Positions 20,680-30,122 are shown, numbered from the stretch's first letter. The stretch is 64,000 bases of DNA from Mesotaenium endlicherianum (GCA_009602735.1 WELA01010273.1:313722-377721); one strand, 5' to 3'. Notes: a model not told the origin generated them from the sequence alone. A program made the numbers and translations.

Positions 20680-22779
20680 GTGCTGCCATTTGGCACGCGC
20701 AGGCAGTCCGGCCCAGCCAGCGCAGATTTGGCGGCCGCAACTGCCATCCCGAGCCAGGGGGCGACCTCCCTGATCGCGCTGCGCGGCCATGTCTGCGTTC
20801 GAAACTGCGACGGCGCGCACACGATTGCGCAAAGCCAGGGCTTAAACCTTGGCTGCGCACAAAACCCTTGGGTCTTCGCGATAAGCGTGGCGAGGGTCCT
20901 GGCAAGCACGCGCGCCACCTGGAGGGCGCCATGTACCTTGCTTGGGGCAGCTGATACCGACACCGACACCGGTCGGGCGACGCGACATTGCAGGCCCAGG
21001 GGCGCCCTTGAAGCGCCACTTGTCAGGCTGCCAACAGGCAAGCCTGCGCCAGCTCTGGCGTTTGCGCCAGCAGCCAAAGCATCTGCGTCTGAAGGAGCAC
21101 TGGCATTCGCAGCCGCTCCATCAGAGGCACCAGCGTTTGCCGAGGCGCCAGCTGTAGGAGGACCCGAGCCAGCGCATCTCACGTCGCCAGTACCAGGTGG
21201 GCCAGCGCCACCTGGCGTCCTTCCAATCGCCGAGCCAGCGCCAGGCGCGTCCGCGCTGGGAGCAGCAGCGCCAGGAATGCCAGCGCCAGGTGCGCCAGCG
21301 CCAGGTGTGTTCGCGTTGGGAACACCAGCGCCCCGTACACCAGCGCCACGTGTGCCAGTCGCTCGTCTGCCCGCTGTACCAGCGGGTGCGCTTGCTATTG
21401 CCGCCGCGTGCAGCCCCATTCTGGCCTGCTGCGCACGCACAGTGCCACTCGGAGGTCGCGCAGCAAACGGCAGCGCACGACGCAAGCCCGCTTTGGTGGC
21501 AGCCAGACGCCCAGCGGTGGCACAGAAGCGCGCCGAGCCAGATCAGGGGCGTCGCACGAAGGAGGCGCCGCGTCTGCCCCGCTCGTTCCGCGTGCTGGAC
21601 ACGCCAGCAGCGCCAGCGGCCTTCGCGCCTCATGCAATGCCCTCGCCGATGACCATGGTGCAGCTCAGCGCCGAGGTCATCCCGCTGGCGCTTCACCGCA
21701 TGCTCGCAGTCTCCTTTGCGGAGCTCGGTGTGTCGATGGAAGCCACACGGCAGGCAACCCAGCTACTGCTCCAGTCGTGCAGGGCCAGCCAGCGCGCCTC
21801 TGACGGCGGGCCAAGGTCAAACGCAGCAGCCGCGGTGCTCTTCGCACCCGCGCGACCCCCGCATGAGCGCAGGATGATCAGCACGCCTAACGTTGCGCTT
21901 TTGGATATTTCGCAGGGCATCGTGCTGGTCAACACGCAGGCCCCGCAGCGCATCATGTTTGACACCGGCGCTCAGCCAGTCCTCATCAGCCTGCGCTACT
22001 TCCGCCTGCTGGGCCTCTCGTCAGCCGACCTAGAGGATTTGCCTACGCGGATCAACACTGCTGCCGGTACGTCCGAGACCGTCACCGGGCGCACGCGGCT
22101 GGCCCTCCGCTTCACCTTTCGGTCCGGCACTCCGGATGAGACGACCAACCACCGGCATGCGTTGGTCACTCGCTCCGAGACCTTTGACGTGCTCCTTGGC
22201 CAGGACGTGCTCTTTCCTATCGACGCCGCAGTGGCTAACTGGGTGGAGCGGGTCTTCTCTCGACCCGACTGGCAGTCAGGGGGGACCCGCACTGCATCTG
22301 TGCCGCTTGACATCTTGGATCGTTGCTCAGCTGAGTCCGCCCTCTATGGCTTCATGGCGCTGGATGACGGTCGGTCTGTAGTTCAGACCGATAAGGGGGG
22401 AGCCGAGGATGATGAGGTCTTCGTCGGCGCCGACTTGCGGGAGACGCAGGAGGAGGATTCCGAGCTGTCTGGTGCTGAGCTCCAACTCACGCCCCAGGAG
22501 CAGGCTGACGCTCTAGCCGCGCAAGCCAGGGAGACAGTGCGGATCTACGCCGCGCATAACACCATGATGCGTCAGATGGCGGCAGACGCCGTAGAGGCAC
22601 ACGGCGTTGCCACGGCAGCCCGTACTGCTGCGGCTCACGCTCATGACGCAGCCACAGCCGCGGCAGCCATACCTCAGCCACAGCCTCCTGCAACGAGCGG
22701 ACCCTCCTCGAGACCACACTTCCGTGTACGGCATGACGTGCCTGTGGGGGTCGCCATCCAGTACCGCATGGCCTCCTAG
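20680..22779 (+). CDS. Family A protease-bearing polyprotein segment (second unit)
   Basis: Duplicate of the 699-residue ORF at 15212-17311, with DTGA protease motif and GQDVLF. In the corrected assembly this is the copy continuous with the complete methyltransferase. Confidence 0.7.
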   Translation: MLPFGTRRQSGPASADLAAATAIPSQGATSLIALRGHVCVRNCDGAHTIAQSQGLNLGCAQNPWVFAISVARVLASTRATWRAPCTLLGAADTDTDTGRATRHCRPRGALEAPLVRLPTGKPAPALAFAPAAKASASEGALAFAAAPSEAPAFAEAPAVGGPEPAHLTSPVPGGPAPPGVLPIAEPAPGASALGAAAPGMPAPGAPAPGVFALGTPAPRTPAPRVPVARLPAVPAGALAIAAACSPILACCARTVPLGGRAANGSARRKPALVAARRPAVAQKRAEPDQGRRTKEAPRLPRSFRVLDTPAAPAAFAPHAMPSPMTMVQLSAEVIPLALHRMLAVSFAELGVSMEATRQATQLLLQSCRASQRASDGGPRSNAAAAVLFAPARPPHERRMISTPNVALLDISQGIVLVNTQAPQRIMFDTGAQPVLISLRYFRLLGLSSADLEDLPTRINTAAGTSETVTGRTRLALRFTFRSGTPDETTNHRHALVTRSETFDVLLGQDVLFPIDAAVANWVERVFSRPDWQSGGTRTASVPLDILDRCSAESALYGFMALDDGRSVVQTDKGGAEDDEVFVGADLRETQEEDSELSGAELQLTPQEQADALAAQARETVRIYAAHNTMMRQMAADAVEAHGVATAARTAAAHAHDAATAAAAIPQPQPPATSGPSSRPHFRVRHDVPVGVAIQYRMAS

Positions 22780-23600
22780 TCGCCCTCACCCTCACCGTCG
22801 CACAGGACGAGCGACTCATGGCCACGCACTACCACGTCTGAGGACAAGGCCATGAGGCAGGCAGCGTTCCCAGGCAGGTCCGACGACGCGTCATTGAGCA
22901 GCGAGGAGGACGAGTGGCAGGAGTGGTCCCGGGAGGCCGCAGAGGAGCCCGCAGCCCAGCCATCGACAAAGCCACCGCCGCCCACGCCTACAGCTCGCGT
23001 CCGACGCTAGCCTAGAGGGCCTCCCGACTTCAATTCTCTCTCACAAGAGACCACGGCCAATCCCCGTCGAGCCCATCCATGCGCCGGCGGGTCTAGTCAT
23101 CCAATACAACACTACTGTTCGACCAGCAACGAGTGTTGTGACGTCATGCACTTGTTCGCTGGCAACAGCCTGAGCACAGGCTGGCCAGGTTGCGCCTCCG
23201 CCAGCACTGCCTCCATGGTTCCTTTCTCCGCTATCGACCCGCATGCCGGACGTGCGCATCAGACAGTGGCCAGGACCAGCATCCTCGGTCCTCGGCGTAC
23301 AGGTCCTTCCCCCTACGCCGGCCAGCTCTACGCTTCGCACGTCGCACTCTGCCCCTAGACCGTCGTACACGCGAGGTCACTCCAATCCGCGAGCATACCA
23401 GGGCTGCCCGCAAGGTCACACCTTTGCGCGACACTCCCAGGGACGCACGAGAGGTCACTCCTCTTCGTGAGGGGAGAGAGGTCACTCCTTTGCGCGAGAC
23501 GCGCCCGCGCTCAGTCACACCGCCGTATGACGGTCCGCGCGATCTCCGCACCCGCGAGCATGACGCACAGTCTTCCTCCACCACTGCAGCTCACGCATAG
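22780..23600 (+). pseudogene. Family A acidic linker and TPLR repeats (second unit)
   Basis: Duplicate of 17312-18132. In-frame TAG at 23598-23600, then the methyltransferase frame opens in the same frame. Confidence 0.45.
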
Positions 23601-23606
23601 TACCAA

Positions 23607-25574
23607 ATGTCGCCTGGCTGGCCAATCAATGTCCCGCGCAGTCACATAGCCGGCGACGGGCCGTCTGGGTCACCTCCTCATAAGGTGGCCCGCACCGCTG
23701 CGCGCCTCCGCGACCGCCATCCTCATCTGCACGCAACACGCGCAGGGCCCATGCAGCGCAGCCAGCGGGAGCGCGTCCGACTCCCATCTCTTTTGCCGCT
23801 GCGCCCGCGAGTCCATCTCGCCCCACGTCAGCTCGTCCGTCCTCGACAGGCAGCACATTGGGACAAGCGCTCCGTCTGCACAGTGCCCCTTCAGGCGGAT
23901 CTTTGCGAGCGTCAGCGTTCGTACTTTGATCAGCATTCCCAACTGCCCCAGCGCACCGCCACAGAGCAGCTGGCCCACGCCGCTTCACACCACGCAGACC
24001 ACAGGACAAGGGATCAGTGGCAGCAGCAGTGCGTACGCGACGCGCAAGCTGTGGCCCACCCAGTGCCGGAGGAGGCCTTGCAGGACGCGCGTGCGCGTTG
24101 GCGCACTTATCAGGCACATTCTCGCACGGCTCGCCCGCAGCCGCTGCTCGACCGCATTCCTCGACTTACTCGCCACTACGCAGAGCTCGTAGTGGCGGCC
24201 CTCCGCATGGCGCGCCATCAGCACAGTCTGCTGCGCTCCTATCCACCGCCAGCGCAGGCCGGCAATCCCGCTCTGGGTTGTTGCCCCCTTCCTACGCCTA
24301 TCTACACCGCACAGCTCAACGAACGTCCCGGCGGCATTGTCCTTGTCGAGCTCTTTGCCGGCATCGCGACAAGGTTGTTGGCCACCCTGCAGGCTGGCAT
24401 CCCCGTACGTCGGTACGTCTACGTGGACCCCGATGGCGAGGCGCAGCAGGTCGCCCGCAGGCACATGGCCTTATGCCACGAGCGTTTCCCGGACCTCTTC
24501 CCTGAGCATGCCTTCTACCGCGCCCAGATTGACTGGCTCATGGACATCCGCAACATTACCGGCGAGCACATCACGCGCATCGGGCCCATCGACCTCATCA
24601 TTGCTGGCTGGGAGTGCCAGGGCTTCTCCATTGCGAGACGGGGCAACGCGCTCGATGACCCGCGTACGGCCTTGTTCTGGCACCTACTCCGCGTCCTCAA
24701 CATGGTTGAGGACCACCAGCCGCCGCACACGCTCGCCTGGGTGTTGGAGAACGTGGCTGTCCGCCACGATTCTCGGCCCAACGTCAACGACGACTTTGCC
24801 CTCTGCAGCAGCTACGTCGGTCATGAGGCCGTCATCAACGCCGCTCAGATTGGTTCCTTCGCGCATCGTGTACGCGCCTACTTCACCAACCTGGCCATGC
24901 CAGGCACGCTTGAGGCGTTAGCGGCCGCATATCCACGCCACACGCGCAACGTTGACTCCATCCTCGACATGGCGCGCCTGGCCCAGCGTGTGGTCGCCCT
25001 TCCGCATCCTTCTCAAGCCCAGTGTGAGGTCCTCCGCGACGTCACGCGGGCGCTTCCTACGTTCGTGAGTTGTTACGACAGCGCGGCCTACGTGGGCGAC
25101 CAACGCGGCATGATCATTGACCTCGAGACTGGCATGTTCCAACGACCCCGTGCCGTGGAGATGGAGCGTGCGATAGGCTTCCCTCCGCACCTCACACAGG
25201 TGGACGGCATCACCGAGGTCAACTGCGTGCGTCTCCTTGGCCAGGCTATTGATGCCAACGTCTTGACGTGGCTTCTCCTGCAGACACAGGCCCTGACTCC
25301 CCTTTATGCCCAAGCTCGTCATCCTGAGATGGACCAGTTCTATGACGCCATGGATCGAAATTCCGACGGTGACGGCCGCGCCCCGCCTGGTACGACCTGG
25401 CATTCCCAGCGCGAGGGTCCAGCCTCCCAGCAGTCGCCTGCACCTTGTCCTGGTCCTTGTTCTGGTTTGCTGGGGGGGGGCAGGAGGAGACAGGAGTCCT
25501 CACAGCGACCCAAAGAGTTTCGTTCCCCGTTTCTTTTTCCACGCTCTCCGCCGCCTACAGGTGGTGCAGGCTAA
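23607..25574 (+). CDS. Retrotransposon-encoded DNMT3-like cytosine-5 DNA methyltransferase (A1)
   Basis: 655-residue ORF. Residues 1-240 are basic and of unknown fold. Residues about 245-560 are a C5-methyltransferase domain, which moves a methyl group from S-adenosylmethionine to cytosine in DNA. Motif I is VELFAGIAT (247-255), motif II VYVDPDG, motif IV AGWECQGFS with the catalytic Cys at 337, motif VI LENVAV with Glu 381, motif VIII RVRAYFTN (421-428). The C-terminal MERAIGFPPHL (from 519) and LLGQAIDANVL (motif X) are most like DNMT3. The usual Pro before the catalytic Cys is Glu. It lies between protease and RT; a TAA (25572) and the next ATG are in frame with RT, and in copy A0 the two are one ORF, so it is a polyprotein domain. 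All core motifs are present; activity is unproven. Confidence 0.88.
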   Translation: MSPGWPINVPRSHIAGDGPSGSPPHKVARTAARLRDRHPHLHATRAGPMQRSQRERVRLPSLLPLRPRVHLAPRQLVRPRQAAHWDKRSVCTVPLQADLCERQRSYFDQHSQLPQRTATEQLAHAASHHADHRTRDQWQQQCVRDAQAVAHPVPEEALQDARARWRTYQAHSRTARPQPLLDRIPRLTRHYAELVVAALRMARHQHSLLRSYPPPAQAGNPALGCCPLPTPIYTAQLNERPGGIVLVELFAGIATRLLATLQAGIPVRRYVYVDPDGEAQQVARRHMALCHERFPDLFPEHAFYRAQIDWLMDIRNITGEHITRIGPIDLIIAGWECQGFSIARRGNALDDPRTALFWHLLRVLNMVEDHQPPHTLAWVLENVAVRHDSRPNVNDDFALCSSYVGHEAVINAAQIGSFAHRVRAYFTNLAMPGTLEALAAAYPRHTRNVDSILDMARLAQRVVALPHPSQAQCEVLRDVTRALPTFVSCYDSAAYVGDQRGMIIDLETGMFQRPRAVEMERAIGFPPHLTQVDGITEVNCVRLLGQAIDANVLTWLLLQTQALTPLYAQARHPEMDQFYDAMDRNSDGDGRAPPGTTWHSQREGPASQQSPAPCPGPCSGLLGGGRRRQESSQRPKEFRSPFLFPRSPPPTGGAG

Positions 25575-27008
25575 ATGGCAGCAGCTGCCGAGGAGAGGGC
25601 ACCTGAGGCAGGCCGAGTGCAGCCAGTTGCAGGACAGGTAACGCCTGCAGACACACAGATCGCGCCAGCAGCAGGGCAGGAGGCGCCAGTTGCAGCGCAG
25701 GAGCCACCACCATCTGTCCCTACTTGGAAGCTGGAGGGGACTCTCACTAGGGCACAGGCTGCTCAGCTAACGGCATTGCTGGATGCACGGCGCAGTGCCA
25801 GCTTTGCCAGCGGCATGCACGATCTTGGGCGCTACACAGGCGACCCGATGAGGATACCCCTCCAGACAGACGTGCCCATCTTCCCGAAGCGTTACCGCTA
25901 CAGCCGCTTTGAGAACGACCTGATCAGCACGCAGACAGACAAGCTAGAGGAGTGTCAGCTCATTCGTGAGTCTGCCTCCACCTACGCTGCGCCCACAGTC
26001 ATGCCAGCTAAGAAGGACGCCTCAGACAACTAGTCTGAGAAAAGGATGTGCGGTGACTATTGTAAGCTTAACGAGGTCACTAAGCAGGACAGATACCCTA
26101 TGCCGACCCCCTGACAAGATCTTCGACGACATCAGCGCTTGTACTTGGTTCTCGGTGCTGGATTTGAGGCAGGGCTTCAACCAAACACCCATTGCGGAGG
26201 AGGACCAGCATAAGACGGCTTTTTGGGGAACGCAGCGTCTCTACGAGTGGAGGGTATGCCCTTCGGCTTGAAGAACGCTCCTGCCACCTTCCAGCGAGTC
26301 ATGGATAAGGAGCTGGCAGGGCTCGCCTTTGTCCGGTGCTGCATCAATGACGTGCTCGTCTTCAGTGAGACGTTTAAGGAGCACGTGGCGCATATCACTA
26401 CAGTTCTGGACCGCTTGGAGGCCGTTGGGCTCAAGTGTCATCCAGGCAAGTGCACCTTTGGGACCCGGGAGGTGGAGTACCTCGGGCATCTTTTGTCCTC
26501 CAGTGGTTTGGCTCCTCAGCTGGCCAAGATCTCGGCCATCACAGGCATCCCGCCGCCGACCGACCTCTCGCAGTTGAGGGCCTTCCAAGGCATCACCAAC
26601 TACTATCGTCGCTTTGTGCCTGGGTTCAGCGAGCTGGCCAAGCCGCTCAACGACTTGCTACGCAAGGGCGTTGCCTACATGTGGGGACCAGAGCAGCAGG
26701 CAGCGTTTGACAAGCTCAAGGAGCTGTTGGTGAGCGCCCCGTACTACGGCGTCCTGACTATCAGAAGCCCTTCATCCTCCACACCGACTGGTCACAGGCA
26801 GGGCTTGGAGCAGTGCTGGTGCAGGAGCATGACGGCTTCGAGCATGTGGTGGCGTACGCCAGCCGCAGCAACAACCGTGCCGAGGGCAACTACGGCTCCT
26901 ATGAGGGGGAGTGCCTGGCAGGAGTATGGGCGATTGTGCATTTCAGGCACTATCTCTACGGCACCCACTTCCGCTTGGTCACCAACCATCAGCCACTCAA
27001 GTGGCTCA
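25575..27008 (+). pseudogene. Family A reverse transcriptase and partial RNase H (A1)
   Basis: In frame with the methyltransferase after one TAA. It starts with a Pro/Ala linker (residues 1-50), then RT N-terminus (WKLEGTLTRAQAAQL, SRFENDLISTQTDKLEECQLIRES). A TAG at 26031 (A0 has TGG here) and frame shifts near 26112, 26255 and 26748 break it. RT blocks: KRMCGDYCKLNEVTKQDRYP, LDLRQGFNQTPI, MPFGLKNAPATFQ, CINDVLVFS (active site with Asn for the first Asp, 26346-26348), LGHLLSSSGLAPQL. RNase H: LVQEHDGFEHVVAYASRSNN, LVTNHQPLKWLM, then an abrupt end at the 495-bp repeat. Integrase is missing. Confidence 0.85.
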
Positions 27009-27507
27009 TGAGAGACACTTAGCATGTTCTACGTGCTTTGCTTTGATTGGTTTGAGTTATGCTTAGCCTATAGGAGTGCTAGTACATGCCTTGTACACAT
27101 TAGTGGACATAGGAGAGCCTCCTAGAGTGACTACATGCATTGGATCCGCCGCATACGACGCCGGGTTCTCAGGTGTATAAGTGCTAGAGATGTCCCTAGA
27201 GGAACATCTTTTTAGAAGTCCCATTATGCCAGTTGTAAGTCACAGAGATTATCAGTAAAGCTTACACTTTTATCTTTTGTGTTTTCAGGACCACTTTGTC
27301 TCTCTTTTGTGAAGAGCAAGCCTTGCTGGCTTCCAATCTCTAGAAGAACTTCACAAGTGGTGAGCAAAGTCACAGCTTATACCCCCTGCCATAGGACTAC
27401 TCTTGAAGATCATGATGTGCTTCCAGTGATTTTTTGGGCCAGACTTCAATAGTTGTTTTCCTACCAGATTACAGTCTTGAGGTGCTCACTCTGGAGAGTA
27501 CACACAC
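27009..27507 (+). repeat. Direct repeat, right copy, truncating A1
   Basis: Homolog of 12021-12515. It begins exactly where the RNase H reading is lost (KWLM), so it marks a deletion or recombination end point. Confidence 0.7.
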
Positions 27508-27643
27508 CTTAAAAATATTTGACGCGTGACTATCATTTGGCTATGAAGCCACATATATTATAGACTTCATTGCAGCAAAGCCTGCTTACATATTTTCCAT
27601 ACCTTGTGTCATTGATACGCACCCAACCTCCTACCGCACGACA
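27508..27643 (+). repeat. Block matching the candidate family A LTR start
   Basis: AAAAATATTTGACGCG onward matches the minus strand of 1062-882 (AAAATATTCGACAGC), with a TTTGGC..AT.A.GCC.CAT core and a shared CTCCTACCGCACGACA. Most differences are transitions. Short, so moderate confidence. Confidence 0.45.
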
Positions 27644-28553
27644 GGAAGCATTGCTGGCAGCCGAGGAGATCAACAAGCTGGAACAGACAACACTGCTACA
27701 GAGGGAAGGAACTGCAGCACTCGATAGGTACATTGAGACACACACTGGTGTGGTCCTCTACGAGGATTATGCCAAGATGGTCGGTTATACAACAGAGCAG
27801 GCCCAGTACCTTGCCGATGATTCAGATAACAAGCCAGTCCCAATACCGGGAATAGTGAGAGATCACAGACTCATCAGGATGGTGAGCATGCGGCCCGATA
27901 GCGTTAAGGATACGGTATTCTACCTCACACTATTGCCAGCTTACAATGAAGTTGAGAGAAGGAGCTGGGAGTACTTGGCCAGGGAAGTGGGACAGCAGAT
28001 GTTCTCTCCCCACTGGTTCCCATGTAAACTGAGAAAGGCTGAGCATAAACCCCAGTACTACCAGCAGCCAACAGACGGGAGGTGGATGACCGTCACAAAC
28101 AAAAAGCAGGAGTGTGACCGAGCCCAAACACACGATTTCCACTATGGCCTAGACGGCTACCTCATCCTACCAACTCACATTGCCCCTTGGGACCCCAGGC
28201 AGAATGGCTGCCTGAGCAATATGACTACAGAGACCAAAGAGCACAAGAGGAGGGGGAGAGACTACTTCTCTAAGGGAAAGCATGCCTTTGTCAAATGGGC
28301 GAAGAATGCAGGCCGGATAGATATCAGCAGGCTAAAGGCCAAGCAACCTCCAGCGCGCCCAAAGAAAGGGAGGTCAGTAGACTACTCCATGTCTACCAGG
28401 GAGCAGGACGACTTAGTGGACGAGACTCCTACTCTCTCAAAGGAGGAGGATGAGGAGGATGAGCAAGAAGAACAAGGCAGAGGAGAAGCATCACGAGCAG
28501 GTACTCAGGAAATTCAGGGGCAGGCAGGGGCACTTCCTAAGGAACCAAGATAA
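27570..28553 (+). CDS. Unknown 327-codon ORF near the 3' end of element C
   Basis: Open frame of 327 codons; the first ATG is at 27777 (residue 70), and the preceding codons overlap the LTR-like block, so the true protein may be about 258 residues. Features: charged helix (LAAEEINKLEQTTLLQREG), a central part with HDFHYGLDGYLILPTHIAPWDP, a basic stretch (KEHKRRGRDYFSKGKHAF) and an acidic tail (SKEEDEEDEQEEQ). No gag, protease, RT or integrase motif and no membrane segment. It lies between the broken pol and the 3' LTR of element C, where some plant gypsy elements carry an extra ORF. I do not recognise the family. Confidence 0.5.
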   Translation: MQQSLLTYFPYLVSLIRTQPPTARQEALLAAEEINKLEQTTLLQREGTAALDRYIETHTGVVLYEDYAKMVGYTTEQAQYLADDSDNKPVPIPGIVRDHRLIRMVSMRPDSVKDTVFYLTLLPAYNEVERRSWEYLAREVGQQMFSPHWFPCKLRKAEHKPQYYQQPTDGRWMTVTNKKQECDRAQTHDFHYGLDGYLILPTHIAPWDPRQNGCLSNMTTETKEHKRRGRDYFSKGKHAFVKWAKNAGRIDISRLKAKQPPARPKKGRSVDYSMSTREQDDLVDETPTLSKEEDEEDEQEEQGRGEASRAGTQEIQGQAGALPKEPR

Positions 28554-29050
28554 AGTATATGGAACGTGATACCGGTCATGGAGGCAACTGGACCCCGCAC
28601 TCGCTCCCCCAGGGCACCTGCCCAAGCAGGGGAAGAAGCAGATCTGACTGTCCTTGGCAGCAGACACAGGCACAAATCACCAGAGGACAGGGGTGCCAGA
28701 AGAGGGACACGCGGAGTGGCCAGAGGTATGCCGGCCTCCCCCTTTGCCAGCGACATGTACCTCTTGCCAATGTATTTCAGCATCCTACTGGAATGCCTGT
28801 CTATGTGGGGATCAATACCCAAGTGGGTGAAGAGCAGGCTACCATCCTTCGTTCTCCTCGAGGTCCAACTTTAGAATAAGGTTCTTTAGAAGGCCAGCTG
28901 ACAGACCTAGAGGGCTGTCGAGATCTAGGTCCAGATCTTTGTCTCCTCATCCTGAAGTCCCAGGAACAACCCCCTAGGTGACAGGCTAAAGAGGCAGTTA
29001 GTGGGGGAGGCTGGTCAGGTTCAATTCCCTTATTTAAAACTTCTGTAGTT
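28554..29050 (+). other. 3' untranslated part of element C
   Basis: Only small frames are seen (for example 28578-28874, Arg-rich, no known domain). It leads to the hairpin and polypurine tract before the 3' LTR. Confidence 0.4.
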
Positions 29051-29054
29051 TAAT

Positions 29055-29089
29055 GTTGTCGAGGCGACAACAAGTTAAGTTGGAGGGAT
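29055..29089 (+). promoter_or_regulatory. Hairpin and polypurine tract before 3' LTR-C
   Basis: GTTGTCG-AGG-CGACAAC is a perfect 7-bp stem with a 3-base loop (29055-29071), followed by TTAAGTTGGAGGGAT and the LTR. The same stem, shortened by one pair, precedes the 3' LTR of element B (42522-42536). A GAGGACGAC-type motif before the polypurine tract is common in plant gypsy elements. Confidence 0.65.
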
Positions 29090-29809
29090 TGTAATGAATC
29101 AGTGTATTAGTAGATATAACATTTATTTAAATAGAATACTTAATTAAGTTCAGCCTCTTGAACTCTAGTTAATAATCAATCTGCTGGACTTCATATTTGA
29201 TATCAGTTTAATGACTCAGCCGGAAGCAGCAGGCTGATGTCAACTTAAGTCAGCTTGCTGACACATTCTTTGACAGCCAGCTGACTTCCGTACTCGGTAG
29301 CAGCGAACTGCCTCGATATGCATTTAAGTGTGATATGCTAGATGAATGGCCAGATGACATCCCTATGATGGATGGCGATTCGGGATGATGGGAGATGGCG
29401 GTGGATTTGGTTCACCGAGGTCCTACCAACGTGGTTAACTCCCGGGTAGGCGGTGCCATCGCACTGACCGTTAAACAGTAAACTCATTCCATGTACATAT
29501 GCTAGGCATTGCTCTCGAGTTCCGCATTTGGAAACGAGGCCAACTCTCTTGTACAGCTTACAGAGAGAGATCTGAATCCAAGGCGAGAAGCCATTGATAC
29601 GCACTGTTTTCTAACCTTGTTTATGTATGAGTTTATCGATTGCATCATTGATGCTAGTTTACTCGCATTTGAATTACAAGTATTGTTCACTGCTAGTGTG
29701 TTGTCCTTTGTCGTTTAACCAGTCAACGAAAAATACCATAAAGATTACTTGCTGATATAAAGATCTTTATTGATTGTTGATCGCCTATTTGGTAAGTCGA
29801 TTTATTTCA
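29090..29809 (+). repeat. 3' LTR of element C
   Basis: 720 bp, same ends and length as 4811-5530. It ends at ATTTCA and is followed by CCACA, the right target duplication, and then by integrase codons of element D on the minus strand. Confidence 0.9.
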
Positions 29810-30122
29810 CCACATCTGTTGCCGTAAAAGTCTCCTTCATGGGAATGAAGTGTGCCATCTTGCTGAGCCGATCAGATACAACCCAAAGTGCATCGTGCCT
29901 TTGACCTCTCACTGGTAACGACGTGATGAAGTCCAGCGCAATCTACTCCCAAGGATACTCTCGAATAGGTAGGGGCTGCAAGGTACCTCTCTTCTTTTGA
30001 TTTGGTGTCTTGTTGCGCTGGCACGCATCGCAACTCTTGATCCACTCCTCGATGTCCTTGTCCATGTTTCTCCAATGGTACTCCCGCTTCAGCACACTTG
30101 CCGTCTTCTCGCTTCCAAAGTG
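29810..30122 (-). pseudogene. Element D integrase, N-terminal part
   Basis: Minus strand: GSEKTASVLKREYHWRNMDKD..., the CDACQRNK zinc cysteines, then ALDFITSLPV with the first catalytic Asp and VVSDRLSKMAHFIP. It runs to TDV, where element C is inserted, and continues at 4810. A stop (TAG at 29944-29946, PWE*IALDF) shows decay. Confidence 0.8.

Larger units (their letters stand above)
18985..24451 (+). repeat. 5467-bp direct repeat, second unit
   Basis: Same sequence as 13517-18983. It starts inside the gag zinc-knuckle region and, unlike the first unit, runs on without a break into the rest of the methyltransferase at 24452. The natural element is therefore 12692-13517 joined to 18985 onward. 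Confidence 0.9.
12516..27008 (+). mobile_element. Family A copy A1: Ty3/gypsy element with DNA methyltransferase
   Basis: Order on the plus strand: gag with two CCHC knuckles, Ala/Pro-rich region, aspartic protease, acidic and TPLR-repeat region, DNMT3-like methyltransferase, RT, RNase H. The element breaks off inside RNase H at about 27008; integrase and PHD finger are missing but are present in copy A0. As assembled, 5467 bases are present twice around one N (18984), probably an artefact, so the real length here is about 9 kb. The coding region is strongly GC- and CpG-rich, unlike the AT-rich LTRs around it. Confidence 0.85.
4811..29809 (+). mobile_element. Element C, Ty3/gypsy LTR retrotransposon (host of further insertions)
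   Basis: Bounded by two LTRs of 720 bp each (4811-5530, 29090-29809), both TGTAATGAATC to ATTTCA, with flanks CCACG (4806-4810) and CCACA (29810-29814), a near-perfect 5-bp target duplication in the integrase of element D. It has a primer site, gag, a truncated pol and a polypurine tract. The LTRs differ at many positions (roughly a tenth by eye), so it is older than the chromoviruses at the right end. Inside it are a solo LTR-B in gag and a 16.7-kb block (about 10.79-27.5 kb) with family A copy A1. Confidence 0.85.

Noticed and set aside
13517-24451. True segmental duplication of the methyltransferase element
   Set aside because: No difference found between units and a lone N at the junction; contig overlap is simpler. 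Read depth would decide.
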